Shown one piece after another: positions 18,244 to 26,816 of a stretch of 64,000 bases of DNA. The notes under the pieces are model-generated. The model worked only from the letters and a program-made list of their open reading frames with translations. It had not been told where the DNA came from and searched no databases. The DNA is taken from assembly GCA_030427865.1 (NCBI GenBank), contig JAUICK010000001.1:62001-126000 (forward strand), in the 5' to 3' direction. This DNA comes from Bacteroidia bacterium (lineage in GTDB: Bacteria; Bacteroidota; Bacteroidia; Flavobacteriales; Flavobacteriaceae). Position 1 is the first letter of the stretch, and every line of letters begins with the position of its first letter. The position numbers and the translations under genes are program-made.

Positions 18244-20157
18244 TTATTGTTTTTTGGTGATTGCAATTCTAAGGTTTTCGTATTTGGCAATACTTCTTCT
18301 AAAACTTCTGTAGGCTTTATAATCTTCTTTTGGATATTCTCCTTCTTTTATAGTTATGGTTTTGTGATACTTAAATGATGTATCATCAATCTTTTTAAAC
18401 ACAACTTTATAAGTACCAAATTTAGATTTAATTTCTTTTTCTTCTGGTAAAAATGTTAAAACATACCCTTCTGGAAGTTTAAACTCATACTCATCTACAT
18501 CTTTATATCCTCTTGGTATTTTTAAAGGTAATTTTCTATTTCTATATCTTTTTGGAATGTAACTTTCTTTATTAAAAACATTTACTCTAAATAAATATTC
18601 TTTATCATTTATTGAGGCATAATTTTTTATAGAAATATCTAAATCCTCAGTAAAAACAATATTTTCTTTGTCATTATTTAAATGATATGCTTCTATCTCT
18701 AAATTATTGTTGTAACTCCAAACATTAGATTTATAGTTTTTTACAAGTTCATCTTTTGTCAAAGTTTTATAATAAAACTTATCATCATATTGTAATCCTT
18801 TTGATATCCTTTTTATTTTTGCTGAAACATTTCCAGTTACATCTAACTGAATTTCTCCTTTTATCGTTTGTAAATTTACTTCGTCTCTATATGAAGTAGT
18901 TCTTTTTATAATACCTCCTTCTGGGGTGACAACTAAAACATTTCTATCATTTGTAAAACTTCCTAAGAAACCAAAAGGAGTGGTTTGACTAGTACATTCT
19001 AACCAAATATCTTTTCCTTTATTAGGTATGTTTATAATGATATGATTTCCTTGAATTGAAGAAAAATCTCTATCTATATCTCTCTTCTCATTTGCATAAA
19101 CTATGGTATAATATGATGTTACACCAGCAACATCTAAAAGTGCCTTTGTATAATTAGACAACCCTTTACAGTCTCCATAACCAACTTTATCTACTTGATT
19201 TGCAGCAATAGGTTCCCAACCACCTATACCAACTTGCACACTTATGTAGCGAGTTTTATTCTGCATATACTTATAGACAAGCTTTGCTTTTTTTACAGGA
19301 TCTTCTACGTTTTTAACCAACTCCTTAATATTTGTTTTGGTAGATTCATCTAAAACATCTCTCCCTTTTAATAATCTTTCATACATCCATTTTCCAAATT
19401 CTTTCCAATTCGTATAATTACCAGAAATGCCTTTTAAATAAAATGTATTGAGCGTAACCAAAGCTTTTGGTGAAATTTCTCTGAAAGGAATGGATTGATT
19501 TTCATATTTATATGCTGGTTGATTTATCAATGAATATGAGATTTCAGAATCAGATTCATTTACCTCAATTTCATGTCCTTTAAAATTTGTTGTTTTTTTT
19601 CTCCAAGAAATTAAGTTTGGATTTTTTAATAAATACTTACTTTTCTCTACGGAAACATAATAACCATTTATAGGAAACCACCATGGAATAAACCCAGTTG
19701 TAGATGTTTTATATTCCGATTCAAAAACAATCGTATAAGGATAAGAAATTGGCGTATAATCTATATATTTAACTCTAGAGTCTGAGTACAATGTTCCTCC
19801 ATCTACGGCACTTACATCTAAAAATTTCCCCTTAGAATATTTTTTGATTTGTTTGCCAAAAGCATCATAAATAACCGCAGAAAGTTTGGTGATTTTTGTA
19901 TCATTGTCATACCCTTCGTACATGGCTGCATACCTATCACCTAATTTATTTAAGACTGTTACAATTTTTCTTTTATAAACAATCATTTTATCAACATCTT
20001 CTATTGTAATTTCTATTGAATTATCTCTAACAACTGCATTGGCATTTTCTTTTAATTTAGATGGAATTAGTAATGCAGAATAATTGTTTTTTTGAGAAAA
20101 AATAGAAACAACAGAAAAGGTAGAAACAATTATAAAGAGGAGAAAAAACTTTTTCAT
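18244..20157 (-). CDS. DUF3857 domain-containing transglutaminase-like protein
   Basis: I take the methionine at 20157, which starts MKKFFLLFIIVSTFSVVSIFSQ, a good signal peptide; the frame is open 6 codons further upstream. The 637-residue product has an N-terminal DUF3857 domain (about residues 40-210) and a transglutaminase core near 270-400. The core holds the nucleophile in VGYGDCKGLSNYTKALLDVAG and the catalytic histidine in GNHIIINIPNKGKDIWLECTS. It is probably periplasmic and could cleave or crosslink peptides, but the substrate is unknown. It is first in an operon with the degenerate paralogue at 16280-18241, 2 bases apart. The terminator at 20246-20279 separates it from yceI. Confidence 0.85.
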   Translation of the reverse strand: MKKFFLLFIIVSTFSVVSIFSQKNNYSALLIPSKLKENANAVVRDNSIEITIEDVDKMIVYKRKIVTVLNKLGDRYAAMYEGYDNDTKITKLSAVIYDAFGKQIKKYSKGKFLDVSAVDGGTLYSDSRVKYIDYTPISYPYTIVFESEYKTSTTGFIPWWFPINGYYVSVEKSKYLLKNPNLISWRKKTTNFKGHEIEVNESDSEISYSLINQPAYKYENQSIPFREISPKALVTLNTFYLKGISGNYTNWKEFGKWMYERLLKGRDVLDESTKTNIKELVKNVEDPVKKAKLVYKYMQNKTRYISVQVGIGGWEPIAANQVDKVGYGDCKGLSNYTKALLDVAGVTSYYTIVYANEKRDIDRDFSSIQGNHIIINIPNKGKDIWLECTSQTTPFGFLGSFTNDRNVLVVTPEGGIIKRTTSYRDEVNLQTIKGEIQLDVTGNVSAKIKRISKGLQYDDKFYYKTLTKDELVKNYKSNVWSYNNNLEIEAYHLNNDKENIVFTEDLDISIKNYASINDKEYLFRVNVFNKESYIPKRYRNRKLPLKIPRGYKDVDEYEFKLPEGYVLTFLPEEKEIKSKFGTYKVVFKKIDDTSFKYHKTITIKEGEYPKEDYKAYRSFRRSIAKYENLRIAITKKQ

Positions 20158-20245
20158 AACGAAATTTACTAGCAATTTAAAAAGCCAAAATAACTAATTA
20201 ATTACTTTTAAAAAAATGATAAAAATCAGTTAGGTTATAAAAAAC

Positions 20246-20279
20246 AAAAAATCTCAAAACTTAAATTTTGAGATTTTTT
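20246..20279. terminator. Strong symmetric hairpin between yceI and the transglutaminase operon
   Basis: AAAAAATCTCAAAA (20246-20259) and TTTTGAGATTTTTT (20266-20279) form a perfect 14-bp stem with a 6-base loop and A/T runs on both sides. It can end transcripts coming from yceI on the minus strand. Confidence 0.8.
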
Positions 20280-20384
20280 AGAAGTAAAAAAATTACTTTT
20301 TATTAAGACAAAACTTTCGAAAATAAAACTCTCTTTTTGAGGTTTTTACAAACCTATTTCTTTTTTAGTGACTTAATACAGCAA

Positions 20385-21023
20385 TTAAGATTTTGTTTTT
20401 ACCACAAATGATAATTCCATATTATCATCAATAAATTTATCTTTTAAGTTATCGAAAAAAGATTTTGATCCATATTTTACGTTAAAATCGGCTCTATTTA
20501 CTACAAATGTTTCACTCTTAAAAGTAGTTACACCGTTTTCTGTTGATATGGTTGCAGGAATTGTAATACTTTTAGTAACATCTTTAATATTTAGATTACC
20601 TGTAACATGTATTTTATCTCCTTTATCTTCTACACTTGTAATCACAAATTTAGAAGTTGGATACACAGCTACATCAAAAAAATCTGCAGATTTTAAATGT
20701 CCTTCTAATTTAGCAGCGCCTTCTGGTTTTGCTGCCATATCTAAATTTTTTATAGAAGTCATATCTATAATAAACTGACCTTTAGTTAATTTACCATCTT
20801 CTAACAAAATACCTCCGCTTTTTAATGCTACTGTTCCATTATGGGCTCCTGTTGGTTTTGTTCCTTTCCAATTTAAAACTGATGTAGAAGTATCTACATT
20901 GTTTAATTCTTCAACATTTACAGCTACTTTAACAGCCTCTTTTGTTACTACTTTTTCTTTTTTCTCTTTACAAGCAGTTAATACTGATGCAAAAACCACA
21001 AATGATAATACTATTTTTTTCAT
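20385..21023 (-). CDS. YceI family lipoprotein
   Basis: The start at 21023 is chosen because it begins MKKIVLSFVVFASVLTAC, a lipoprotein signal with lipobox LTAC; the open frame extends 23 codons upstream but covers a good promoter (21066-21073). The 212-residue product has a lysine- and glutamate-rich linker (CKEKKEKVVTKE) and then a YceI domain (about residues 45-212). That domain is a lipocalin-like barrel that binds isoprenoid or other lipids in characterised members. DTSTSVLNWKGTKPTGAHNG and the C-terminal DNMELSFVVKTK are typical. It probably sits in the periplasm anchored to a membrane. It is transcribed alone. Confidence 0.9.
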   Translation of the reverse strand: MKKIVLSFVVFASVLTACKEKKEKVVTKEAVKVAVNVEELNNVDTSTSVLNWKGTKPTGAHNGTVALKSGGILLEDGKLTKGQFIIDMTSIKNLDMAAKPEGAAKLEGHLKSADFFDVAVYPTSKFVITSVEDKGDKIHVTGNLNIKDVTKSITIPATISTENGVTTFKSETFVVNRADFNVKYGSKSFFDNLKDKFIDDNMELSFVVKTKS

Positions 21024-21065
21024 GTTATTTATTTTTCGTTGGTTATAAATTTTTATTTTCCATGG

Positions 21066-21073
21066 CAAATATA
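21066..21073 (-). promoter_or_regulatory. -7 box TATATTTG (minus strand) for yceI
   Basis: CAAATATA on the plus strand is TATATTTG on the minus strand, a full match to TAnnTTTG, 42 bases before the lipoprotein start at 21023. A TTG (CAA at 21090-21092) lies 16 bases upstream. The promoter lies inside the longer open frame and so supports the shorter start. Confidence 0.6.
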
Positions 21074-21136
21074 TGATTAATTTATTTTCCAAGGAAAGTA
21101 TTTTGTGCTTTTTTGTAAGATTTTAACAAATACTGT

Positions 21137-21589
21137 TTACTCTTTATTTTTAGAGTCGATAATAATAGTTACAGGACCATCATTTAGTAATTCAACTTTC
21201 ATATCTGCACCAAACTCTCCTGTTTGTACATTTTTTAAAATTTCTTTTTCTAAAGTATATCTAAAGTTTTTATACAGAGGAATGGCAACATCTGGTTTTG
21301 CGGCTTTTATATAACTGGGTCTATTTCCTTTTTTAGTTGATGCGTGCAAGGTAAATTGACTCACAACGATTACTTCTCCATTAATATCCATTAATGATTT
21401 ATTCATAATATCATTTTCATCATTAAAAATACGTAGGTTTGCCGTTTTTCGAACTAAATAATCGATATCTTCTTGAGTATCTTCATTTACAATTGCTAAA
21501 AGAATAAGTAATCCTTTTTTAATATTAGCTACTTTTTTAGCATTAATAGTAACACTTGCTTTAGAGACCCTTTGAATAACAACTTTCAT
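21137..21589 (-). CDS. dtd: D-aminoacyl-tRNA deacylase
   Basis: DTD removes D-amino acids (and glycine mischarged on tRNA-Ala) from tRNA, a proofreading step in the cytoplasm. The 150-residue protein has the expected length and both active-site motifs: VSQFTLHASTKKGNRPSY near residues 76-93 and the cross-subunit Gly-Pro motif in LLNDGPVTIIID near 134-145. The start MKVVIQRVSKASVTI is typical. It begins 3 bases after the rsgA stop, so it is the second gene of an rsgA-dtd operon. Confidence 0.97.
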   Translation of the reverse strand: MKVVIQRVSKASVTINAKKVANIKKGLLILLAIVNEDTQEDIDYLVRKTANLRIFNDENDIMNKSLMDINGEVIVVSQFTLHASTKKGNRPSYIKAAKPDVAIPLYKNFRYTLEKEILKNVQTGEFGADMKVELLNDGPVTIIIDSKNKE

Positions 21590-21592
21590 AAC

Positions 21593-22558
21593 TTATTCGT
21601 TATCTTCTTCATTCCAAATATCTGTTCTGTAATGTTCTGTTTCTTCTTCGCCTTCTAAAATTTGCAAATAGCTTTTGTAACGAGACCAAGAAATTTCTTC
21701 ATTTTCTAAGGCTTCTTTTACAGCACATTGTGGTTCTTTTAAATGCAAACAGTCGTTAAATTTACAATGTTGTTTCAACTCAAAAAACTCAGGAAAATAA
21801 TCACCTAACTCATATTTATCCATATCTACCACTCCAAAACCTTTTATTCCGGGTGTATCAATAATTTTAGCATCGAAACTTAAATCGAACATTTCTGCAA
21901 AGGTTGTAGTGTGTTGTCCTTGCTTATGTTGCTCAGAAATTTGTTTGGTTTTTAAATTTAAAGTAGGCTCTATTGCATTTACTAAAGTAGTTTTTCCAAC
22001 TCCAGAATGACCAACAAACATTGATGTTTTGTTCAACATCATCTCTTTTATGCTGTCTACATTTATATTTTGAGTTGCAGAAACTTCTAAACATCTGTAG
22101 CCAATAGCTTCGTATATATCTTTTAAATAAAGAATTTCTGCTCTTTCTTCTATTTTATAAGAATCTATTTTATTAAAAACCAAAACTACATCTATTCTAT
22201 ATGCTCTTGCTGTAACTAAAAAACGATCTATAAATGCTGTAAATGTGGGCGGATTATTAATAGTAATAAGCAAAAAAACTTGATTAACATTAGCAGCAAT
22301 AATATGTGTTTGCTTGGAAAGATTTACCGATTTTCTGACAATAAAATTATCTCTTTCTAAAATGGTTTTTATAACACCTATTTCTTCATCTCCTTTTTTT
22401 TCTAAATCGAATACAACTTTATCTCCCACAGCAATAGGATTGGTACTTTTAATACCTTTCATTCTAAATTTTCCTTTAATTCTACATTTGTGAAAAAAAC
22501 CATCTTCCGATTTTACCCAATACCAACTTCCTGTAGATTTATATACGATTCCTGTCAT
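21593..22558 (-). CDS. rsgA: Ribosome small subunit-dependent GTPase A
   Basis: RsgA is a GTPase acting in late maturation of the 30S subunit. The 321-residue protein shows the usual three parts. There is an N-terminal OB fold (about 1-70) and a circularly permuted G domain in which NKID (about 126-129) comes before the P-loop GHSGVGKTTL (about 183) and DTPGIKGFG (about 220). The C-terminal zinc-binding region has HCKFNDCLHLKEPQC (about 261-275). It is first in an operon with dtd. A near-consensus -7 box ends 5 bases before the ATG, so its mRNA may be nearly leaderless. Confidence 0.97.
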   Translation of the reverse strand: MTGIVYKSTGSWYWVKSEDGFFHKCRIKGKFRMKGIKSTNPIAVGDKVVFDLEKKGDEEIGVIKTILERDNFIVRKSVNLSKQTHIIAANVNQVFLLITINNPPTFTAFIDRFLVTARAYRIDVVLVFNKIDSYKIEERAEILYLKDIYEAIGYRCLEVSATQNINVDSIKEMMLNKTSMFVGHSGVGKTTLVNAIEPTLNLKTKQISEQHKQGQHTTTFAEMFDLSFDAKIIDTPGIKGFGVVDMDKYELGDYFPEFFELKQHCKFNDCLHLKEPQCAVKEALENEEISWSRYKSYLQILEGEEETEHYRTDIWNEEDNE

Positions 22559-22563
22559 TATTA

Positions 22564-22571
22564 CAAAGATG
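22564..22571 (-). promoter_or_regulatory. Near-consensus -7 box CATCTTTG (minus strand) for rsgA
   Basis: CATCTTTG matches TAnnTTTG at 7 of 8 positions. Its last base lies 5 bases before the rsgA ATG, so the leader would be 0-2 bases. Confidence 0.4.
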
Positions 22572-22673
22572 CTATTTATTATTTAATTGAATAATCTATA
22601 ATTAAAAAATATAATTATCATTATTAAATATTTTCTAAATTAAAACTATATTCGCAGAACTAAAAAGTAAATT

Positions 22674-23321
22674 ATGAAAAACAAACTATTCTTTATCGCA
22701 TTTATTGTTTCTACAACTATTTTATCACAAACTAATCTCTATGAAAACCCTGAGTTTGATAAAATAGCAAAAAATCATAAATCTATTGCTATTCTACCAT
22801 TTAAAGCTACTGTTAAATTAAGACCAAAAGAAATGGCTAAAATGACAGCAGACCAATTTAAAAGATTAGAAAAGAGTGAGGGCAAAAGTATTCAGACTGC
22901 AATGTATTCTTGGTTTTTGAAACGAAAAAAAAGAGGTAAATTAACTTCTATTGAGGTTCAAGACCCAAACAAAACAACAGCTTTACTGAGTAAAAAAAAC
23001 ATTAATCAAGAAAACCAAAAAAACTATACTCCAGAAGAACTTGCAAAAATTTTAGGTGTTGATGCTGTCATTTCTGGTTCATATGAGACAAATAAACCTA
23101 TGTCAGAAGGAGCCTCTGTAGCATTAGGCGTATTAATTGGTTTCTGGGGGACAACAAATAGTTCAACTATTAACATGAGCGTTCATAATGCTTCAGATGG
23201 AGTATTACTATGGAATTATAATAAAAAAGTAAGAGGCTCTATTGGAAGTAGTCCACAAGATTTAATAAACAGACTTATGAGGAAAGCTTCAAGAAGGCTT
23301 TCTTACACAAAGAAAAAATAA
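22674..23321 (+). CDS. Secreted CsgG/DUF799-like protein of unknown function
   Basis: A 215-residue protein with a signal peptide (about residues 1-19, ending ILSQ). HKSIAILPFKATVKL near residue 35, ELAKILGVDAVISGSYET near 122 and NMSVHNASDGVLLWNYNKKV near 167 recall the anticodon-binding-like fold of CsgG/GNA1162-type periplasmic proteins. In those families a nucleotide-independent repeat fold takes part in outer-membrane assembly. There is no lipobox cysteine, unlike most of those relatives. A possible -7 box, TATATTCG (22647-22654), lies 20 bases upstream. A strong terminator overlaps its stop codon. I call the fold with moderate confidence and the function not at all. Confidence 0.7.
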   Translation: MKNKLFFIAFIVSTTILSQTNLYENPEFDKIAKNHKSIAILPFKATVKLRPKEMAKMTADQFKRLEKSEGKSIQTAMYSWFLKRKKRGKLTSIEVQDPNKTTALLSKKNINQENQKNYTPEELAKILGVDAVISGSYETNKPMSEGASVALGVLIGFWGTTNSSTINMSVHNASDGVLLWNYNKKVRGSIGSSPQDLINRLMRKASRRLSYTKKK

Positions 23322-23348
23322 AAAACCGCCAATTGGCGGTTTTTTTTT
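23321..23348 (+). terminator. Rho-independent terminator shared by convergent genes
   Basis: AAAAACCGCC (23321-23330), AATT, GGCGGTTTTT (23335-23344) and a further T run give a GC-rich 10-bp stem. It directly follows the gene ending at 23321. The A run on the left side lets it also act on the convergent aromatic operon that ends at 23355. Confidence 0.92.
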
Positions 23349-23354
23349 AGTTAA

Positions 23355-24437
23355 CTATCCGTTAATAATTTTCTCTTGATGGTTGATGGATTCTTGGTGA
23401 ATTGCTTTAAACATTTTTAAAACAAATTCTTCGCTTAATCCTTTGCTACTTCCTTCTAAAACCATATTTCCTAAAATCTCATTCCAACGCCTTGATTGCA
23501 ATACAGCTACATTTTTTTCTTTCTTTAACTCGCCAATTTTGTCTGCAACCTGCATGCGTTTGCCCAACAAATCAATTAATTGATCATCAACAACATTAAT
23601 TTGAGCTCTTAAATTCTCTAAAGACTCTCTATAATCTGCAGCAGTTTCTGTTGTTTTCTTAATTTTTAAATCTTCCATAATTTGCTTTAATGCAGTTGGT
23701 GTTACTTGTTGAGCGGCATCAGACCAAGCATTGTCTGGATCGAAATGGGTTTCAATCATTAATCCATCAAAATTTAAATCTAAGGCAACTTGAGAAACAT
23801 CAAAAACCATAGCTCTTTTCCCTGTAATATGTGAAGGATCGCAAATTAAAGGTAAGTCAGGAAATTTGTTTTGGAATTCGATAGCCAATTGCCAATTAGG
23901 GTTATTTCTGTATTTAGACTTATCGTAAGTAGAGAATCCTCTGTGAATCGCTCCTAAATTTTTTATCCCAGCAGAATATAATCTTTCAATTCCACCTAAC
24001 CATAAAGCCAAATCTGGATTTACTGGATTTTTAACCAATACTATTTTATCTGTACCTTTTAGAGCATCTGCAATTTCTTGCATAATAAAAGGCGAAACTG
24101 TAGAACGTGCTCCTATCCAAAGTAAATCAACATCATTTTCTATAGCTAACTTACAATGTGCTGCATTGGCAACTTCTGTACAAGTTTTCATACCTGTTTC
24201 TTCTTTTACCTTTTTTAACCAGCCTAAACCTAAAGCACCAACACCTTCAAAATTTCCAGGTCTTGTTCTTGGTTTCCAAATTCCAGCTCTATAATAATTT
24301 ACATCAGAATCTTTTAATTCGTGTGCTATTTTTAAAACCTGCTCTTCGGTTTCTGCACTACAAGGCCCTGCTATTACTAGTGGATGAGACAAATTCATAT
24401 CATCCAACCATGTTCTCAATTCTTTTGTATTCTTCAT
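23355..24437 (-). CDS. Bifunctional 3-deoxy-7-phosphoheptulonate synthase / chorismate mutase type II
   Basis: A 360-residue fusion. Residues of about 1-260 are a KdsA-type DAHP synthase, which joins phosphoenolpyruvate and erythrose 4-phosphate; motifs are VIAGPCSAET near 21-30, AGIWKPRTRPGNFEGVG near 51-67, KNPVNPD near 136 and CDPSHITGKR near 193. Residues of about 265-355 are an AroQ-type chorismate mutase helix bundle (LRAQINVVDDQLIDLLGKRM), which makes prephenate. Combining the first and the branch-point step allows one domain to feedback-control the other, as known in related fusions. It is the last gene of the Phe/Tyr operon, which runs pheA, aminotransferase, tyrA, then this gene. 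Confidence 0.95.
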   Translation of the reverse strand: MKNTKELRTWLDDMNLSHPLVIAGPCSAETEEQVLKIAHELKDSDVNYYRAGIWKPRTRPGNFEGVGALGLGWLKKVKEETGMKTCTEVANAAHCKLAIENDVDLLWIGARSTVSPFIMQEIADALKGTDKIVLVKNPVNPDLALWLGGIERLYSAGIKNLGAIHRGFSTYDKSKYRNNPNWQLAIEFQNKFPDLPLICDPSHITGKRAMVFDVSQVALDLNFDGLMIETHFDPDNAWSDAAQQVTPTALKQIMEDLKIKKTTETAADYRESLENLRAQINVVDDQLIDLLGKRMQVADKIGELKKEKNVAVLQSRRWNEILGNMVLEGSSKGLSEEFVLKMFKAIHQESINHQEKIING

Positions 24438-24458
24438 TTTTAATAATTAATTTGTGTT

Positions 24459-24487
24459 GAGATTCTTCGACAAGCTCAGAATGACAA
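24459..24487. repeat. Single arm of the GTCATTTCG/AAATGAC repeat family
   Basis: GAGATTCTTCGACAAGCTC followed by AGAATGACAA resembles one arm of the longer elements at 16165-16241 and 26686-26781. The partner arm is missing. It lies in the 87-base gap between tyrA and the DAHP synthase gene. Confidence 0.6.
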
Positions 24488-24524
24488 ACGCAGTCTTAAC
24501 TTGATACTCAACGATTTTGGCTTC

Positions 24525-25376
24525 TTATTTTATGCCGTTTAAAATTTGTTTTATATAATTTGTATTCTCCATTTCGTTAAAAATTTCAGAGAAATTATCT
24601 TGTTGCATCAACTTTTTAAAATGTTGTAAATTATTGATGTATTCTTCTAATGTTTCTATTACATTTTCTTTATTCTGCTCAAAAATTGGTGTCCACATTG
24701 CTGGACTACTTTTTGCCAAACGCACTGTAGATTCAAAACCTGAACCTGCCATATCAAAAATATCGCGTTCGTTTTTTTCTTTATTGATGACTGTTTTACC
24801 TAACATAAATGCGCTTATGTGAGATAAGTGCGAAACATACGCAATATGTTTGTCGTGCGAAACAGGATCCATGTAACGAATACGCATTCCAATGGCTCTA
24901 AAAAGGTCTAAAGCTTTTTCTTGCAACTTAAAAGTTGTTTTTTCTACTTCGCAAATAATATTCGTTTTCCCTTTATATAAGCCAGAAATCGCTGCTGTTG
25001 GTCCAGATTTTTCTGTTCCTGCAATTGGATGACAAGCTAAAAAGTTTCTTCTATTTTTATGATGTTCAACAGATTTACAAATGGCTTCTTTTGTAGAACC
25101 TGCATCAATTACCAAAGTAGTATCAGCTATTTTATCTAAAATAGTGGGTAGTAATTTTACAGTGGCATCAACAGGAATTGATACAATTACCAAATCTGCA
25201 TTTTCTAAATCGTCTAAAGTTGCTTTTTTGTCAATTAATTTTAATTCAAGTGCTTTCTCTAAAGTTGCCTCTTTTCTACTAATTCCGTGGATGATTACTT
25301 CTGGATTGTGCTGTTTAATATCGATAGCAAAACTACCTCCTATTAAACCAATACCTATGCAAAATATATTTTTCAT
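24525..25376 (-). CDS. tyrA: Prephenate dehydrogenase
   Basis: TyrA oxidatively decarboxylates prephenate to 4-hydroxyphenylpyruvate, the tyrosine branch. The 283-residue protein has the NAD-binding start FCIGIGLIGGSFAIDI (residues 4-19), VIVSIPVDATVKLLP near 68, the substrate-binding region HPIAGTEKSGP near 119-129 and the helix SHLSHISAFMLG near 186. There is no ACT domain, so allosteric control by tyrosine through such a domain is absent. It is third in the Phe/Tyr operon; the gap to the preceding aminotransferase holds two short palindromic repeats. Confidence 0.95.
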   Translation of the reverse strand: MKNIFCIGIGLIGGSFAIDIKQHNPEVIIHGISRKEATLEKALELKLIDKKATLDDLENADLVIVSIPVDATVKLLPTILDKIADTTLVIDAGSTKEAICKSVEHHKNRRNFLACHPIAGTEKSGPTAAISGLYKGKTNIICEVEKTTFKLQEKALDLFRAIGMRIRYMDPVSHDKHIAYVSHLSHISAFMLGKTVINKEKNERDIFDMAGSGFESTVRLAKSSPAMWTPIFEQNKENVIETLEEYINNLQHFKKLMQQDNFSEIFNEMENTNYIKQILNGIK

Positions 25377-25392
25377 TTTTCCTATTCTTAAT

Positions 25393-25422
25393 CCTGCAAG
25401 GTTTTTTTTGACCTTGTAGGTA
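25393..25422. repeat. Short palindromic repeat CCTGCAAGGTTTT...ACCTTGTAGGTA, copy 1
   Basis: CCTGCAAGGT and ACCTTGTAGG form an imperfect inverted repeat. The same unit occurs inverted at 25481-25508 and again at 38979-39007, so this is a dispersed family of about 30 bp. Confidence 0.75.
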
Positions 25423-25480
25423 TTGTGTATTAGCTAATGATAGTTGTAAGGTGAAACCTAATTAAATATTTGTTTTTAAT

Positions 25481-25508
25481 ACCTACAAGGTTTTTGAAAC
25501 CTTACAGG
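25481..25508. repeat. Short palindromic repeat, copy 2 (inverted)
   Basis: ACCTACAAGGTTTTTGAAAC followed by CTTACAGG is the reverse complement type of copy 1. It lies 4 bases before the stop codon of the aminotransferase gene. Between copies 1 and 2 lies a weaker related pairing, TAAGGTGAAACCTAA. Confidence 0.75.
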
Positions 25509-25512
25509 ATAC

Positions 25513-26655
25513 TTAAAATCTACTAATCGCTTCTTTAATAATTTCTGATGTTACACATAATGAAAATCGGATATATCCTTCTCCTTGAGAACCAAAAATT
25601 GTTCCTGGAGTTATAAAAATATCTTTCTCGTATAAAACTGCGTCTGTTACTTCTTCAGATTTTTTTCCATCAGAAATTTTTGCCCAAACAAATAATCCTG
25701 TTGCATTTTTACTATATGTAGCGTTTAATTTATCTGCTAATTCCCAAATTAAATTTCTACGTTCTTCATAAATTTTATTTTGTTCTGAAAACCAGCTATC
25801 AGACAATTTCAAAGCTTCAATCGCTCCTTTTTGAATTCCGTAAAACATCCCAGAATCCATGTTGGATTTTACTTTTAAAATCTCGTTGATAAAGGTTGTA
25901 TTTCCTAAAACCATTCCAACTCGCCAACCTGCCATATTAAAGGTTTTGCTTAAAGAATTTAATTCTAAAGCAATGTCTTTTGCGCCTTTAACTTGTAAAA
26001 TACTAATAGGATTATCATTCAAAATAAAACTATAAGGATTGTCATTGATGATTAAAATATTGTGTTTTTTACCAAAAGCAATTAACTTTTCGAATGTTTG
26101 TAAAGTGGCATCTGTTCCTGTTGGCATGTGTGGATAATTGACCCACATAATTTTTACATCTGATAAATCTAATTGTTCTAATTCTTCAAAATTAGGTTGC
26201 CAATTTGATGCTTCATCTAAATTATAAAAAAGGGGTTCTGCACCAACTAATTTTGTTACGGATGTATATGTTGGATATCCAGGATTTGGAATCAATACTT
26301 TATCACCTTCATTTAAAAAAGCCATAGAAATATGCATAATTCCTTCTTTACTTCCCATTAAGGGCAATACTTCATTTTCTGGATTAGCATCTACAGAAAA
26401 CTTGTTTTTATAAAAAGTAGCTATTGCTTCTCTTAATTCTGGTAAACCTTGATAAGATTGATATTTATGAGCAGTTGCATCAACCAAACTATTAGAAATT
26501 GCTTCTAAAACTTTTGCAGGTGGTTGTAAGTCTGGAGAACCAATTCCCATATTTATAATTGGTTTTCCTGCAGCAACTAAGCCTCTAACTTCTCTTAATT
26601 TTTTAGAGAAATAGTATTCTTGAACGGTGTCTAATCTTTTTGCAGGTTGTATCAT
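25513..26655 (-). CDS. PLP-dependent aminotransferase (class I), aromatic amino acid operon
   Basis: A 380-residue fold-type I aminotransferase. The PLP lysine is in LNSLSKTFNMAGWRVG (about residue 237), the aspartate and tyrosine contacts in INDNPYSFI near 205, and the carboxylate-binding arginine in GYIRFSLCV near 364. Its place between pheA and tyrA suggests that it transaminates phenylpyruvate and 4-hydroxyphenylpyruvate to Phe and Tyr. Its sequence alone would also fit an aspartate or LL-diaminopimelate-type enzyme. The 161-base gap to pheA is filled by a long inverted repeat (26686-26781). Confidence 0.9.
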   Translation of the reverse strand: MIQPAKRLDTVQEYYFSKKLREVRGLVAAGKPIINMGIGSPDLQPPAKVLEAISNSLVDATAHKYQSYQGLPELREAIATFYKNKFSVDANPENEVLPLMGSKEGIMHISMAFLNEGDKVLIPNPGYPTYTSVTKLVGAEPLFYNLDEASNWQPNFEELEQLDLSDVKIMWVNYPHMPTGTDATLQTFEKLIAFGKKHNILIINDNPYSFILNDNPISILQVKGAKDIALELNSLSKTFNMAGWRVGMVLGNTTFINEILKVKSNMDSGMFYGIQKGAIEALKLSDSWFSEQNKIYEERRNLIWELADKLNATYSKNATGLFVWAKISDGKKSEEVTDAVLYEKDIFITPGTIFGSQGEGYIRFSLCVTSEIIKEAISRF

Positions 26656-26685
26656 AATTTATGCTATACAAAAGTTATTTAATTT

Positions 26686-26781
26686 GTCATTTCGAAAGAA
26701 ACGCAGTGAAATTGAGAAATCTAAAACATTAAAAGGAAATGTAGAGATTTTTCGACTCCATTGCATTTCGCTCAAAATGAC
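26686..26781. repeat. Long inverted repeat of the GTCATTTCG family inside the aromatic operon
   Basis: The left arm begins GTCATTTCGAAAGAAACGC (26686) and contains TTGAGAAATCT. The right arm is AGAGATTTTTCGACTCC and later ATTTCGCTCAAAATGAC (ending 26781). The arms pair imperfectly around AAACATTAAAAGGAAATG. It is the same family as 16165-16241. It occupies most of the pheA-aminotransferase gap, so in the mRNA it would fold as a large hairpin. Confidence 0.75.
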
Positions 26782-26816
26782 ATTGCTCTGGACTTTGTAA
26801 ATACGTTTATTAGACA

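Noticed and set aside
21024..21092. Upstream extension of the yceI frame
   Set aside because: It covers the -7 box at 21066-21073 and would bury the lipoprotein signal peptide.
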